A stretch of DNA of 64,000 bases from [Flexibacter] sp. ATCC 35103 (GCF_001975985.1 NZ_MTQF01000005.1:273834-337833); one strand, 5' to 3'; numbered from the stretch's first letter, positions 19,372 to 29,047 are shown. A program made the numbers and translations. The notes: a model not told the origin generated them from the letters alone.

Positions 19372-20115
19372 ATGAATGTTAAGCAATATTTAGATTCTAC
19401 TTACTTAAAAACTGCTGCTCAGGCCGGACTTTCGGAAACTGAGAATAATAGTATAGTAAAAACTGCTATCGAAGAAGCAATTCTTGAAGGCTTTAAGCTT
19501 ATTATGATTAGGCCGGAACATGTTGCACTGGCCAAAGAAATGATTTTAAAAGCCCATTCTGCATTACTTGTTGGTACCGTAATTGATTTTCCCGAAGGAA
19601 AAGAAAGTCTAGAAACTAAAATTAAAGAAGCAAATAAAGCAATCGAAGACGGAGCAGATGATCTGGATTTTGTTTGTAATTATGAAGCTTTTAAAAATGG
19701 GGATATTGCATTAGTCAAACAAGAAATTTTAATAGGAAGCCAAATTGGTTTAGCAAATAATAAAACAGTAAAATGGATTATTGAAGTTGCAGCTTTAACG
19801 GATAAAGAAATTATTCAGCTTTCGGCTTTGATAAAAAATGTTGTAATATCTCATTTTAAAGAAGATGATTATAGCTCTGTGTTTGTGAAATCTTCAACCG
19901 GTTTTTATAAAACTGAAAATGATTTGCCAAACGGAGCAACTATTCCAACCATTATAATGATGCTCGAAAATGCATCACCTTTGCCGGTAAAAGCTGCCGG
20001 AGGAGTCAGGTCTTACGAAGATGCAATAGAAATGATTCGTTTAGGCGTTAAACGTATCGGAACTTCGGCTGCAAAAACAATTGCAAACGGAGAAAATACC
20101 ACAAATCAATATTAA
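19372..20115 (+). CDS. deoC: Deoxyribose-phosphate aldolase
   Basis: 247 residues. Cleaves 2-deoxyribose 5-phosphate to glyceraldehyde 3-phosphate and acetaldehyde in deoxynucleoside salvage. TIM-barrel with the Schiff-base Lys173 (FVKSSTGF), the second conserved Lys207 (VKAAGGVR) and the acidic DDLDFV segment near 97. The open frame extends 29 codons upstream, but that part covers a terminator and the promoter, so the ATG at 19372 is used. The remB-like gene starts 18 bp downstream. Confidence 0.93.
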   Translation: MNVKQYLDSTYLKTAAQAGLSETENNSIVKTAIEEAILEGFKLIMIRPEHVALAKEMILKAHSALLVGTVIDFPEGKESLETKIKEANKAIEDGADDLDFVCNYEAFKNGDIALVKQEILIGSQIGLANNKTVKWIIEVAALTDKEIIQLSALIKNVVISHFKEDDYSSVFVKSSTGFYKTENDLPNGATIPTIIMMLENASPLPVKAAGGVRSYEDAIEMIRLGVKRIGTSAAKTIANGENTTNQY

Positions 20116-20133
20116 CTGAAAACCTACATCTAC

Positions 20134-22254
20134 GTGAATAAGATTTTTCTATCTTTTATTTTGACATTATCAGCCTTATACGTTTTTTCTCAAGAATCAA
20201 ATACTTCAGTTAAACCGGGTTTTACATCAGAACAATTTCCTATTTTTCCTGCTTGCGAAAATTTGCAATCAAAAAAACTGGAAGATTGCTTTTATAAAGA
20301 AGTTCAGGATTTTGTTTTTAACAATTTTGAAGTTCCTGATAATTTAAAACAATCAAATTATAAAGGAGAAGTAAAAGTGCTTTTTGAAGTAGATGAAAAT
20401 GGAGAGTTTAAAGTAATTTATGTAAATACTGCAAACGATGCATTGTCAGAAGAAGCAAAACGGGTTTTTGGAAAATTCCCTAAAATAAAACCATCTACGT
20501 ATAACGGAAAACCTACATATTCTAAATATACGATTTCAATAGATATCCCATTAAAAAGTTCCGGCCAAATTGCTGCAGAAGCTTTAGCTGCTGCCCAAAT
20601 TTTGAAACCTGCTCAAAAACCAATGACAGAACTGGATAGTATTGTGTATAAAAAATACAATAATCCGGAATTCGAAAGTCATTTGAATATTCCGTTTTCT
20701 CATAGTTATTATGCGCAATTTGATGGCGCAATGAATCAGGTAGGAAGTAATAATCATACCGCTTCTAAACCGTATACTTATGCAGAAGTTTCAAAATACT
20801 ACAATTTAAAAGAAGTAAATCAGTCCCTTCATAAAGATGTTTCGACCTGGCTGGGAAGAAAATTCTGGAATGAGAACCTTGTTCAGATTCAGGGAGAAGA
20901 TTATTGGTTGGCATTAAATCCTATTCTTGATTTGCAAATGGGTAAAGCTTCAGATCTTGATGCATCTTACACCTATGTAAACACGCGTGCCTTAAATTTT
21001 AGAGGAGGTTTAGGTAAGAACCTTAATTTTACAACTACCGTTTTTGAAAGTCAGGGACGATTTGCAGGTTATTTTAATGATTATGCCGAAACATTAAAAC
21101 CTTCAGGAGGAAATCCGGCAATTATTCCGGGAATGGGAATTGCAAAAAGATTTAAAACGGATGCCTACGATTTTCCTTTGGCTGAAGCTAATATTACCTA
21201 TGTACCAAGCAAGTTTTTTGATTTGCAGCTAGGTTACGGAAGAAATTTTATTGGAGACGGATATCGTTCTTTGTTTGAGAGTGACGGAGCAAGCCCTTAT
21301 CCTTATTTTAAAATAAATACCAATTTCTGGAAAATAAAATATACCAATACCTATATGTGGCTTAAGGATGTTCGTCCTGATGTTACTTTAGAGAGAACCT
21401 ATGCAACAAAATTCATGGCGAATCATTACTTAAGCTGGAATGTTTCTAATAAGCTGAATTTAGGTTTTTTTGAATCTGTAGTCTGGACAGATACTAATAA
21501 TCGAGGTTTTGATATTAATTTTGTAAACCCTATTATTTTCTATCGTTCTGTAGAATTTTCATCATCATCAAAAAGTGGAAATGCACTTTTAGGAATGTCA
21601 GGAAAATATAAATGGAACAACAATGTCAATTTATATGCTCAGTTTTTACTTGATGAATTTTCGATAGGAGACATGGCAGGGGGAGAAAATAGCTGGACAA
21701 ATAAATTTGGATATCAATTAGGGGCTAAATATTTTAATGCTTTTAAAGTCAAAGATTTATTACTGCAATTAGAGTACAATCATGTGCGTCCTTATGTTTA
21801 TTCGCACAGTGCTATTATTACGAATTACGGACATAACAATCAAAGCATTGGACATCAATGGGGTGGTAATTTTGAAGAACTTGTGGCAATTGCACGTTAC
21901 CATAAAGGGCGTTATTATGCTGATGCTAAATTTACAGTTGGTAAACGAGGTCTTGATTTTGATACTGCAGAGAATGGCTATAATTACGGAGGTAATATCT
22001 ATAAAAGTTATGACCTGGATCGACCTTATGACACAGATGTAAAAGTAGGACAGGGAAATAAAACCAATATTTTTATAGCAGATATTCAGGGTGGTTATTT
22101 GATAAACCCAATGACTAATTTGAAATTTTTTGGAAGTTTTCTTTATAGAAATTTTGATCCAACACAAGAAACAGCAACTACTTTTAAGCAAAATACAACC
22201 TGGTTCACTATCGGATTGCGTTCAGATATCTTTAATTGGTATTTTGATTACTAG
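20134..22254 (+). CDS. remB: Gliding motility protein RemB-like
   Basis: 706 residues from a GTG start. Signal peptide (to about 20, LSALYVFSQ), then a TonB-C-like domain (about 30-135; FPACENL, YKGEVKVLFEVDENGEFK), then ~500 residues of beta-rich sequence resembling a capsule-assembly-type outer-membrane barrel (LNFTTTVFESQGRFAGYFND, LQLGYGRNFIGDGYRSL). In Flavobacterium johnsoniae RemB is a gliding-related surface protein encoded near sprA, and this length and position fit. The name rests on synteny and general resemblance. It may be co-transcribed with deoC. Confidence 0.65.
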   Translation: MNKIFLSFILTLSALYVFSQESNTSVKPGFTSEQFPIFPACENLQSKKLEDCFYKEVQDFVFNNFEVPDNLKQSNYKGEVKVLFEVDENGEFKVIYVNTANDALSEEAKRVFGKFPKIKPSTYNGKPTYSKYTISIDIPLKSSGQIAAEALAAAQILKPAQKPMTELDSIVYKKYNNPEFESHLNIPFSHSYYAQFDGAMNQVGSNNHTASKPYTYAEVSKYYNLKEVNQSLHKDVSTWLGRKFWNENLVQIQGEDYWLALNPILDLQMGKASDLDASYTYVNTRALNFRGGLGKNLNFTTTVFESQGRFAGYFNDYAETLKPSGGNPAIIPGMGIAKRFKTDAYDFPLAEANITYVPSKFFDLQLGYGRNFIGDGYRSLFESDGASPYPYFKINTNFWKIKYTNTYMWLKDVRPDVTLERTYATKFMANHYLSWNVSNKLNLGFFESVVWTDTNNRGFDINFVNPIIFYRSVEFSSSSKSGNALLGMSGKYKWNNNVNLYAQFLLDEFSIGDMAGGENSWTNKFGYQLGAKYFNAFKVKDLLLQLEYNHVRPYVYSHSAIITNYGHNNQSIGHQWGGNFEELVAIARYHKGRYYADAKFTVGKRGLDFDTAENGYNYGGNIYKSYDLDRPYDTDVKVGQGNKTNIFIADIQGGYLINPMTNLKFFGSFLYRNFDPTQETATTFKQNTTWFTIGLRSDIFNWYFDY

Positions 22255-22370
22255 TATTTTTAATAAGATTTTTCGAAATAATTGTGTTAAAGATTTGCAA
22301 GTCCTTATTTTGTAAAGGTTTTATTGAAAAAAATCTAATTTTATAGGTCAGTATTCTACAATCTAATTTG

Positions 22371-22378
22371 TACATTTG
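22371..22378 (+). promoter_or_regulatory. Promoter -7 element of ctaB cluster
   Basis: TACATTTG lies 35 bp before the ctaB TTG start, in the 159-bp gap after the remB-like gene. Confidence 0.45.
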
Positions 22379-22413
22379 CACCACTCAAAAAAAACATACA
22401 AAATAATACTGTA

Positions 22414-23316
22414 TTGAACGCTACTAAAAATACATTTTCAATAAAATCAATATTTAACGATTTCAAAGAGATTACAAAGGCTGGTTTAGCAATCAGTGTA
22501 TTGTTTTCCTCGATAGCAGGATATTTGTTAGGTGTTAATGAAGAGAATCCATTTAAATGGAGTGTTTTGTTGGTTTTAATGATTGGAGGATATTGTATGG
22601 TTGGGGCTTCAAACGCTTTTAATCAGGTAATAGAAAAAGATATCGATTCATTAATGGATCGTACTAAAAATCGTCCGGTTCCTTCAGGGCGTATGTCGCC
22701 AAAAACGGCATTATTTGTAGCGAGTTTATTGACTATTATTGGTATTGCATTGTTGTATACAATCAATGCTAAGTCAGCAATGTTTGCTGCAATTTCAATA
22801 TTTTTATATACAAGCGTTTATACACCTTTAAAAACAGTAACTTCGTTATCGGTTTTTGTTGGTGCTTTTCCGGGTGCAATTCCATTTATGTTAGGTTGGG
22901 TTGCGGCAACAGGAGAATTTGGTATAGAAGCAGGTACACTTTTTTTAATTCAGTTTTTCTGGCAATTTCCACATTTTTGGTCCATTGGCTGGTTTTTATA
23001 TGAAGATTATGAAAAAGCAGGGATCTTTATGTTGCCTACAGGAAAAAAAGATAGAAAAACTGCTTTGCAGATCATTTTATATACAGTTTGGCTTATAATA
23101 GCATCATTACTTCCTTGTTTAGGATTTACAGGACAATTGTTTATTACACCAATTGCGGCTGTAATAGTGTTCTTATTAGGATTGTGGATGTTGTTTTATG
23201 CAGTGCGTTTGTATCAGTTAAGAACACCAAAAGCGGCAAGAACATTAATGCTAGTAAGCGTTTCGTATATTTCGTTGCTGCAAATAGTATTTATAGTAGA
23301 TAAATTTTTAAGATAG
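22414..23316 (+). CDS. ctaB: Protoheme IX farnesyltransferase (heme O synthase)
   Basis: 300 residues from a TTG start. UbiA-family integral membrane enzyme that adds a farnesyl group to heme B to give heme O for heme-copper oxidases. Shows the prenyl-diphosphate Asp motif NQVIEKDIDSLMDRTKNRP near 69-87 and the second conserved loop FLYEDYEKAGIFMLP near 195-209, with about eight to nine membrane helices. First gene of the oxidase cluster; the next gene begins 2 bp after its stop. Confidence 0.93.
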   Translation: MNATKNTFSIKSIFNDFKEITKAGLAISVLFSSIAGYLLGVNEENPFKWSVLLVLMIGGYCMVGASNAFNQVIEKDIDSLMDRTKNRPVPSGRMSPKTALFVASLLTIIGIALLYTINAKSAMFAAISIFLYTSVYTPLKTVTSLSVFVGAFPGAIPFMLGWVAATGEFGIEAGTLFLIQFFWQFPHFWSIGWFLYEDYEKAGIFMLPTGKKDRKTALQIILYTVWLIIASLLPCLGFTGQLFITPIAAVIVFLLGLWMLFYAVRLYQLRTPKAARTLMLVSVSYISLLQIVFIVDKFLR

Positions 23317-23318
23317 TT

Positions 23319-23915
23319 ATGGAAATGACATTAACAAAAGACACGATAAGTGAAGAACAAGTAAGAAAATCAAAATCGGCTAAACTGATTTTGTTATTCG
23401 CAATGGTAAGTATGACCATGATGTTTGCCGGACTTACAAGTGCATTTGTAGTAAGTAAATCAAGAGCAGACTGGTTGAAGAATTTCGAATTGCCAACTGC
23501 GTTTTATTATAGTACAATAGTTATTATTGGTTGCAGTGTTACTTTTTATCTGGCTAAAAAAGCCATTCAAAAAGATAATAGAGGAGCAACTACAGCATTA
23601 CTTTTGGGAACATTGGCTTTAGGGGTTTTATTTGTGGTTTTGCAATTTGTAGGTTTTGGACAAATCGTAAAAAGCGGTTATTATTTTACAGGAGAAGGTA
23701 GTTCTATTACTACAACTTTTCTATACGTAGTTACTGTTACGCACTTATTACACTTGGCTGGAGGTTTAATTTCACTTTTAATTATAATTTATAATCATTT
23801 TAAACAAAAATACAATTCGACTCAAACTCTTGGTATAGAACTAGGTGCGATGTATTGGCACTTTTTGGATTTATTATGGGTATATTTATTTTTATTTTTA
23901 TATTTCTTTAAATAA
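23319..23915 (+). CDS. Heme-copper oxidase subunit III (short form)
   Basis: 198 residues, five membrane helices. Subunit III family pattern with TSAFVVSK on helix 1 and the conserved C-terminal ELGAMYWHFLDLLWVYLF, including the helix that packs on subunit I. It is the first of two subunit III genes in tandem; its N-terminus lacks the longer leader of the second copy. Starts 2 bp after ctaB, so it is translated from the same message. Confidence 0.88.
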   Translation: MEMTLTKDTISEEQVRKSKSAKLILLFAMVSMTMMFAGLTSAFVVSKSRADWLKNFELPTAFYYSTIVIIGCSVTFYLAKKAIQKDNRGATTALLLGTLALGVLFVVLQFVGFGQIVKSGYYFTGEGSSITTTFLYVVTVTHLLHLAGGLISLLIIIYNHFKQKYNSTQTLGIELGAMYWHFLDLLWVYLFLFLYFFK

Positions 23916-23925
23916 GAAAAAAACG

Positions 23926-23933
23926 TAAATTTG
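23926..23933 (+). promoter_or_regulatory. Possible internal promoter before second subunit III
   Basis: TAAATTTG lies 24 bp before the ATG at 23958, in a 42-bp gap. It may give extra expression of the second subunit III and subunit IV. Confidence 0.4.
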
Positions 23934-23957
23934 GGAACTTTTTAACGAATATCTTTT

Positions 23958-24941
23958 ATGGAAGCGACAGTTACTACTGCAAACAACGAAAAAACTTGGG
24001 GAGGCGGACATGAGATCCAGCCATTAGGAGCTAGTTATGGTAAAATGATGATGTGGTTTTTTATCGTATCGGATGCCTTGACATTCTCTGGATTTCTGGC
24101 GGCTTATGGTTTTTCCAGATTTAAATTTATCGAAACTTGGCCTTTGGCTGATGAAGTGTTTACTCACTTCCCATTTATGCACGGTGTTTCGGCTCCAATG
24201 TATTATGTAGCCTTAATGACTTTTATTTTGATTTTCTCATCTGTAACAATGGTTTTGGCTGTTGATGCAGGTCACCAATTGAAAAAAACAAAAGTTGCAA
24301 TTTATATGTTCTTAACTATTATTGGAGGTTTTATTTTCGTGGGTTCTCAAGCCTGGGAATGGAAAAACTTCATTAAAGGAGAATATGGTGCTGTTGAAAC
24401 AGTAGGTGGAAGCCTATTACAGTTCGTTGATAAAGATGGTAAAAGAGTTGCTCTTGAAGAGTTTGCTGTAAAATTACCAAATCAACCGGAACAACTTAGC
24501 AGAGCAAAAGCAAAATGGTTTATGGAAAGTGCAGAAACATTGCCAACATATTCAGTAGCTGATGTACAGGCTGGTTTTAAAGCGCATCCTGAATTATTAA
24601 TAAGAACAGAACATCTTACAGCAGAAAAGAAAAAAACAGTTTTGTCAAGAGCAGAATCTGAAGCTCGTTTAAGCCAGGCAAAATATGTTGTAGAAGGTGC
24701 TAACTTAATAAGAAACGAATACGGAAGTAAATTATTTGCTGATTTCTTTTTCTTTATTACAGGATTCCACGGATTTCACGTATTTTCAGGAGTAATCATT
24801 AATATCATTATTTTCTTTAATGTGTTATTAGGTACTTACGAAAAAAGAAGAAGCTACGAAATGGTAGAGAAAGTTGGTTTATACTGGCACTTTGTCGATT
24901 TAGTTTGGGTATTTGTATTTACAGTTTTCTACTTAGTTTAA
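23958..24941 (+). CDS. Cytochrome c oxidase subunit III with large inserted loop
   Basis: 327 residues. N-terminal helices (KMMMWFFIVSDALTFSGFLAAY) and C-terminal FHGFHVFSG...YWHFVDLVWVFVF are standard subunit III. Between helices lies a hydrophilic insert of about 115 residues (about 140-256), rich in Lys, Glu and Ala and probably helical, absent from the short paralogue next door. It probably faces one side of the membrane and could contact other respiratory components, but its role is not known to me. Subunits I and II are not in this window. Confidence 0.88.
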   Translation: MEATVTTANNEKTWGGGHEIQPLGASYGKMMMWFFIVSDALTFSGFLAAYGFSRFKFIETWPLADEVFTHFPFMHGVSAPMYYVALMTFILIFSSVTMVLAVDAGHQLKKTKVAIYMFLTIIGGFIFVGSQAWEWKNFIKGEYGAVETVGGSLLQFVDKDGKRVALEEFAVKLPNQPEQLSRAKAKWFMESAETLPTYSVADVQAGFKAHPELLIRTEHLTAEKKKTVLSRAESEARLSQAKYVVEGANLIRNEYGSKLFADFFFFITGFHGFHVFSGVIINIIIFFNVLLGTYEKRRSYEMVEKVGLYWHFVDLVWVFVFTVFYLV

Positions 24942-24959
24942 TTTTAGATTTTAATTATT

Positions 24960-25310
24960 ATGTCACACGAACACGTATCAAATACAAAAAGAATCTGGTT
25001 TGTTTTTGCATTACTATCAGCAGTAACTACAGTAGAAGTTATCCTGGGGATTATAAAACCAGCATCATTAGAGTTTAATCATTTTGTAGGTTTGAATTTG
25101 TTGAACTGGATATTTTATATCCTGACAATATTCAAAGCATATTATATAGTATGGGCATTTATGCACATGGAAGGTGAAAAAAGCAGCCTTAGATGGTCAG
25201 TTGTTTCACCAGTTATTTTCCTAGTTTTATATTTATTGTTTATTCTGCTAACAGAAGGACATTATATTTATGGGGTTTTTAAAGATTCTACTATTAAATG
25301 GAATTTTTAA
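24960..25310 (+). CDS. Cytochrome c oxidase subunit IV family protein
   Basis: 116 residues with three membrane helices and the prokaryotic COX4 pattern (TKRIWFVFALLSAVTTVEVILG; AYYIVWAFMHMEGE). A small accessory subunit of a heme-copper oxidase. Lies 18 bp after the second subunit III gene and before a terminator, so it closes the first half of the cluster. Confidence 0.88.
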   Translation: MSHEHVSNTKRIWFVFALLSAVTTVEVILGIIKPASLEFNHFVGLNLLNWIFYILTIFKAYYIVWAFMHMEGEKSSLRWSVVSPVIFLVLYLLFILLTEGHYIYGVFKDSTIKWNF

Positions 25311-25332
25311 CATGATATTAATTCGAAAAGAG

Positions 25333-25358
25333 TCCCGATAACATCGGGATTTTTTTAT
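25333..25358 (+). terminator. Terminator within the oxidase cluster
   Basis: TCCCGAT (25333-25339), a three-base loop, ATCGGGA (25343-25349), then T7. It splits the cluster into two transcription units. Confidence 0.85.
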
Positions 25359-25363
25359 TTTTG
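25356..25363 (+). promoter_or_regulatory. Promoter -7 element overlapping a terminator
   Basis: TATTTTTG starts in the T-run of the terminator just upstream and lies 25 bp before the ATG at 25389. Confidence 0.45.
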
Positions 25364-25388
25364 TACCTCAATAACTTCCGGTAATAAA

Positions 25389-26030
25389 ATGAAAAAAAAT
25401 ATAGTTCTCTTTGTACTTTTTGTTTTGCCAATTGTAGCCTATTTGTTTTTTGCTTCTGGTGTAAATAGCTTTACTAAACTTCCAACAATAACTCCTAAAA
25501 TTGCCGACTTTGGTAATTGGAAATCCCTTAAAGGAGAAAAAGTAACCCTAAATAATAAAATTACAATTCTTGGTTTTTCAGGAAATGAGATTTTAAAAAA
25601 CAGAGGTAATTTCTTCAATCTAAACGAAAAAATATATCAGCGTTACAACGGGTTCAAAGATTTGCAATTTGTAGTTATCTGCCCATTGGGAACAGAAAAA
25701 GATGCAGAGAAAATTGTAGAATCATTGGGTGCTTTTACAGATGTTTCGGGATGGCATTTTATTTTTGCTTCGCCTGATGAAATTAAAGCCTATTATGATC
25801 AATTGCATCTGAAAGGAAAACTAGATCAGAATCTGGGAACTTCAAATGTTTACATCGTAGACAAAGAAAGAAACCTAAGAGGCAGAAAAGATAAAGATGA
25901 ATATAAAGAAGGGTATAATACTTTTCATCCTTCTGAGTTGAGTAACGAAATGCTTGATGATTTTAAAATCATATTATATGAATATCGGGCAGCATTGAAA
26001 AAGAACCACAACGCAACAAAACAACTTTAA
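25389..26030 (+). CDS. SCO/thioredoxin-like membrane-anchored protein lacking the CxxxC motif
   Basis: 213 residues: an N-terminal membrane anchor (about 5-24), then a thioredoxin-like domain (KITILGFSG, LQFVVICPLGTEKDAE, and the strand NVYIVDKERNLRGR, like the late strand of SCO proteins). Only one Cys (ICPLG) is present and neither the copper-binding CxxxC nor its partner His is visible. It sits 10 bp before a normal SCO gene. It may be a divergent SCO paralogue with a structural or partner-binding role; no function is established from sequence. Confidence 0.75.
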   Translation: MKKNIVLFVLFVLPIVAYLFFASGVNSFTKLPTITPKIADFGNWKSLKGEKVTLNNKITILGFSGNEILKNRGNFFNLNEKIYQRYNGFKDLQFVVICPLGTEKDAEKIVESLGAFTDVSGWHFIFASPDEIKAYYDQLHLKGKLDQNLGTSNVYIVDKERNLRGRKDKDEYKEGYNTFHPSELSNEMLDDFKIILYEYRAALKKNHNATKQL

Positions 26031-26040
26031 TCTTTATATC

Positions 26041-26730
26041 ATGTTTAAAAATAAATCATATATCGGAATTTCGTTTATTATTTTAATCTTCGGAATTTAT
26101 GCCGTGCCTAAAATTGTTGACAGAATAAAAAATGGTGAAGTTGTAAAAGGAAACCGTTTAGATAATGTAGGATTAAAAAACTCTAAATCTGATGCAAAAC
26201 TTATTACAATAGGACCGGCACCTAAATTTGATTTAACAAATCAGGATAATGCTAAAATTTCAAATGAAACCTATAAAGGAAAAGTATATGTTTTGGAGTT
26301 TTTCTTTACAACTTGTCCATCGATTTGTCCTAAGATGAATTTAAGCATGTTAGAAATTGAAAAAACGTTTTTTGGTAATCCAAATTTCGGGATTGTTTCC
26401 ATTACAATCGATCCTAAACATGATACACCGCAAGTTTTAAAAGACCACGCTAAGTTATTAGGTGTAAAATCTTCTAACTGGAATTTCCTGACAGGTGATA
26501 AAGCTACAATTATGGATTTATCAAACAAAGGTTTTAATCTTTATGCTGGCGAGAATGATAAAGTAAGCGGCGGTTTTGAGCATTCTGGTTTGTTTGCTTT
26601 AATTGATAAAGATGGAAATATTCGTTGCAGAAAAGATGAATTTGGTAATCCAAACATTTACTATGACGGATTAGATAAAAAAGGAGTTAGAGATATTCAA
26701 GAGGATATTAAAATATTATTAGAAGAATAA
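26041..26730 (+). CDS. SCO1/SenC family copper chaperone
   Basis: 229 residues: an N-terminal membrane anchor (about 7-23), then a thioredoxin fold facing the periplasm. Copper ligands Cys92 and Cys96 (TTCPSICPKM) and His181 (GGFEHSGLF) are all present, as is the DPKHDTP loop. SCO proteins deliver or reduce the CuA centre of cytochrome c oxidase subunit II. Fits the surrounding oxidase cluster; the DUF420 gene starts 2 bp after the stop. Confidence 0.95.
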   Translation: MFKNKSYIGISFIILIFGIYAVPKIVDRIKNGEVVKGNRLDNVGLKNSKSDAKLITIGPAPKFDLTNQDNAKISNETYKGKVYVLEFFFTTCPSICPKMNLSMLEIEKTFFGNPNFGIVSITIDPKHDTPQVLKDHAKLLGVKSSNWNFLTGDKATIMDLSNKGFNLYAGENDKVSGGFEHSGLFALIDKDGNIRCRKDEFGNPNIYYDGLDKKGVRDIQEDIKILLEE

Positions 26731-26732
26731 AG

Positions 26733-27264
26733 ATGGAAGATCATTCATTAGAAAAAAAATACAGCAAACTTATTGTTGCAGTTTCAATTATTATTCCGGT
26801 CGTAGTAGCAATACTATTTGGAGTAAAATTAAAAGATTTTGGAATCAATGTAGAACCGCTTTCATTTCTTCCTCCCATTTATGCTACCACAAATGGTATT
26901 ACAGCAATTGTTTTGGTTTGGGCAGTAATTGCTATCAAAAACGGAAAACAAAAACTTCACGAACGTTTAATGACTTTTGCTATTGCGCTTTCGGTTGCTT
27001 TTTTGGTAATGTATGTAGCGTATCATATGACAGCCGATTCTACTAAATTTGGTGGAGAAGGAGCAATACGATATATTTATTTCTTTATTTTAGTAACACA
27101 TATCTTATTGTCTATTGCAATTATTCCGTTGGTATTGATTACTTATGTAAGAGCACTTGCCCAACGTTTTGACAGACATAGAAAAATAGCTAAAATAACA
27201 TTCCCGCTTTGGTTGTATGTTGCAGTTACAGGCGTAGTAGTTTACTTAATGATTTCTCCTTATT

Positions 27265-27272
<8 letters not shown>
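26733..27272 (+). CDS. DUF420 membrane protein (CtaM-like oxidase assembly factor)
   Basis: 179 residues with five membrane helices and conserved His positions (AYHMTADS, THILLSIAI, RFDRHRKIA). DUF420 proteins (CtaM/YozB in Bacillus) are required for assembly of caa3-type cytochrome oxidase, which suits the location after SCO. The small CxxC gene overlaps its end by 8 bp. Confidence 0.85.
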
Positions 27273-27577
<305 letters not shown>

Positions 27578-27585
<8 letters not shown>

Positions 27586-27606
27586 TTATATTCTGTTTTT
27601 TTTTTA
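27578..27606 (+). terminator. Terminator after the oxidase cluster
   Basis: cagaata (27578-27584) pairs with tattctg (27589-27595), followed by T10. The stem includes the stop codon of the upstream gene. Confidence 0.75.
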
Positions 27607-27610
27607 TTTT

Positions 27611-29017
27611 TTATTTCAGTCCATCTACAGAAACATTTACCGTTCCGTTTATTTTTATAAAAGCGATAATAGCCTGATTGGTCAGCTGAATTTTATCAAA
27701 CTGGATATCTTCCATTTTTCCATTTACGAAAACGCCTGGCATTGGTGAATAATTTTTAAGATAAGCCGCCATGCTTTTTTTTCCTTCTTCCAGATTTGGC
27801 TGAATCGAATATCGACAGCTTTCTTCCATTTTTCTCAATATATATCCCTGACCTAACCAGCTTGCCGTTCTCATGAGCTTACTTTTTGTATCTAACACAT
27901 AATCGAGTTTCTCAAAATAAATCTCTTTTGTCTGCGGATTATATTGCGGAAATCCGTTTAAATAAAGTGTTCCGTTTATAGAACCTAAAACGTCAAGTGC
28001 AATAACCATTTTTCCGTTTTTGTGCCAGATAGAAACATTTTTCACCGTTATTTTTTTGCTTCCCGAACCAAATTCCTGTCCTGCAAAATTTTTGGTCATG
28101 ATTTTCGAAGCATCAATATAAGTTGAAATTGCTGCAATATTAGCTGAAATTTGATTCGGGATTTTTGCTACAGGCTTCAAAACAATTTTACTGGCATTGA
28201 ATCTCGATTCAGGTTGTTTACCCACAATAGTTTCCATATTGCATTTCATTCCCATGTCTAATAAAAACAAATCATTTTTGAGTTTTGCGTTTGTAGAATA
28301 AACTTCGACAGGCACAATTCTTAACCAGCTTTCATAAGTATCGCTCATCTGGAACGGAGTACATATTTTTTCTAATGCTGATAAAACGTTCGGTTTAAAA
28401 TCCATTGATTTTTCGATTGCTTCGTCTATTTTCTTTTCAATTTTAGATTTAAAAATAGAAATTGCCGGATTTACTAAATAAGTTATTGGCATACTTTTTC
28501 CAAATACAAGCATCGTAGGACTTTCGTTCCAGTCTAATGATCTGAACTCGGTTTTAGTATTTAGTTTCCAGTTGGTCAAGGCTACTTCACTCGATAAAGT
28601 AATTACGCCATTTAAGTTAAATTCTCTAACATCGTAAAGATCAACGCCAAGTTTTTTAGTACCAATACGGTATTTTACGGTGGCTTTTAATGGTAAAATT
28701 GTTTTTATCTTTTTATCCGGATTTGCGGGATCATTTTGAATCTTGATAGGAGCCTGTTTCCAGATTTTCATTTCGATATCATCATCCTCAATATTATTGT
28801 CTTCATAAATTAAACCATTCAGCAAAGAGTTGGTTTGATTTTGAATGTCGCTAAGTTTTACCGTTATAGGTAAATTGATAAAGGACGGATTTGCGTCATA
28901 AACAAGCGGACTTGCATCGTCTGGTTCCGGTTTTAAAGTTTCTAATTTTTGAGATGTAGAACAGCTTGTAAGCAGTGTAAGTGCTGTAAACAGAGAGAGA
29001 ATTGAAAAAAACTTCAT
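27611..29017 (-). CDS. DUF4403 family lipoprotein
   Basis: 468 residues with a lipoprotein signal (ALTLLTSCSTSQ). The body matches the DUF4403 plan: SFINLPITVKLSDIQNQTNSLL near the start, and a C-terminal EKLDYVLDTKSKLMRTASWL plus VNGKMEDIQF. The long amphipathic beta-rich body resembles lipid-binding tubular-type domains, but function is unknown. Transcribed alone, divergent from the ABC export genes, with a TAATTTTG element just upstream. Confidence 0.8.
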   Translation of the reverse strand: MKFFSILSLFTALTLLTSCSTSQKLETLKPEPDDASPLVYDANPSFINLPITVKLSDIQNQTNSLLNGLIYEDNNIEDDDIEMKIWKQAPIKIQNDPANPDKKIKTILPLKATVKYRIGTKKLGVDLYDVREFNLNGVITLSSEVALTNWKLNTKTEFRSLDWNESPTMLVFGKSMPITYLVNPAISIFKSKIEKKIDEAIEKSMDFKPNVLSALEKICTPFQMSDTYESWLRIVPVEVYSTNAKLKNDLFLLDMGMKCNMETIVGKQPESRFNASKIVLKPVAKIPNQISANIAAISTYIDASKIMTKNFAGQEFGSGSKKITVKNVSIWHKNGKMVIALDVLGSINGTLYLNGFPQYNPQTKEIYFEKLDYVLDTKSKLMRTASWLGQGYILRKMEESCRYSIQPNLEEGKKSMAAYLKNYSPMPGVFVNGKMEDIQFDKIQLTNQAIIAFIKINGTVNVSVDGLK

Positions 29018-29039
29018 CGTTAAGATTTTTTAAGTGATG

Positions 29040-29047
29040 CAAAATTA
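29040..29047 (-). promoter_or_regulatory. Promoter -7 element of DUF4403 gene
   Basis: TAATTTTG on the minus strand, 22 bp before the start codon. Confidence 0.4.

Noticed and set aside
21769..22191. 140-residue antisense ORF inside remB-like gene
   Set aside because: Fully within a well-supported coding sequence, Ile/Thr/Ser-rich shadow translation with no recognisable features.
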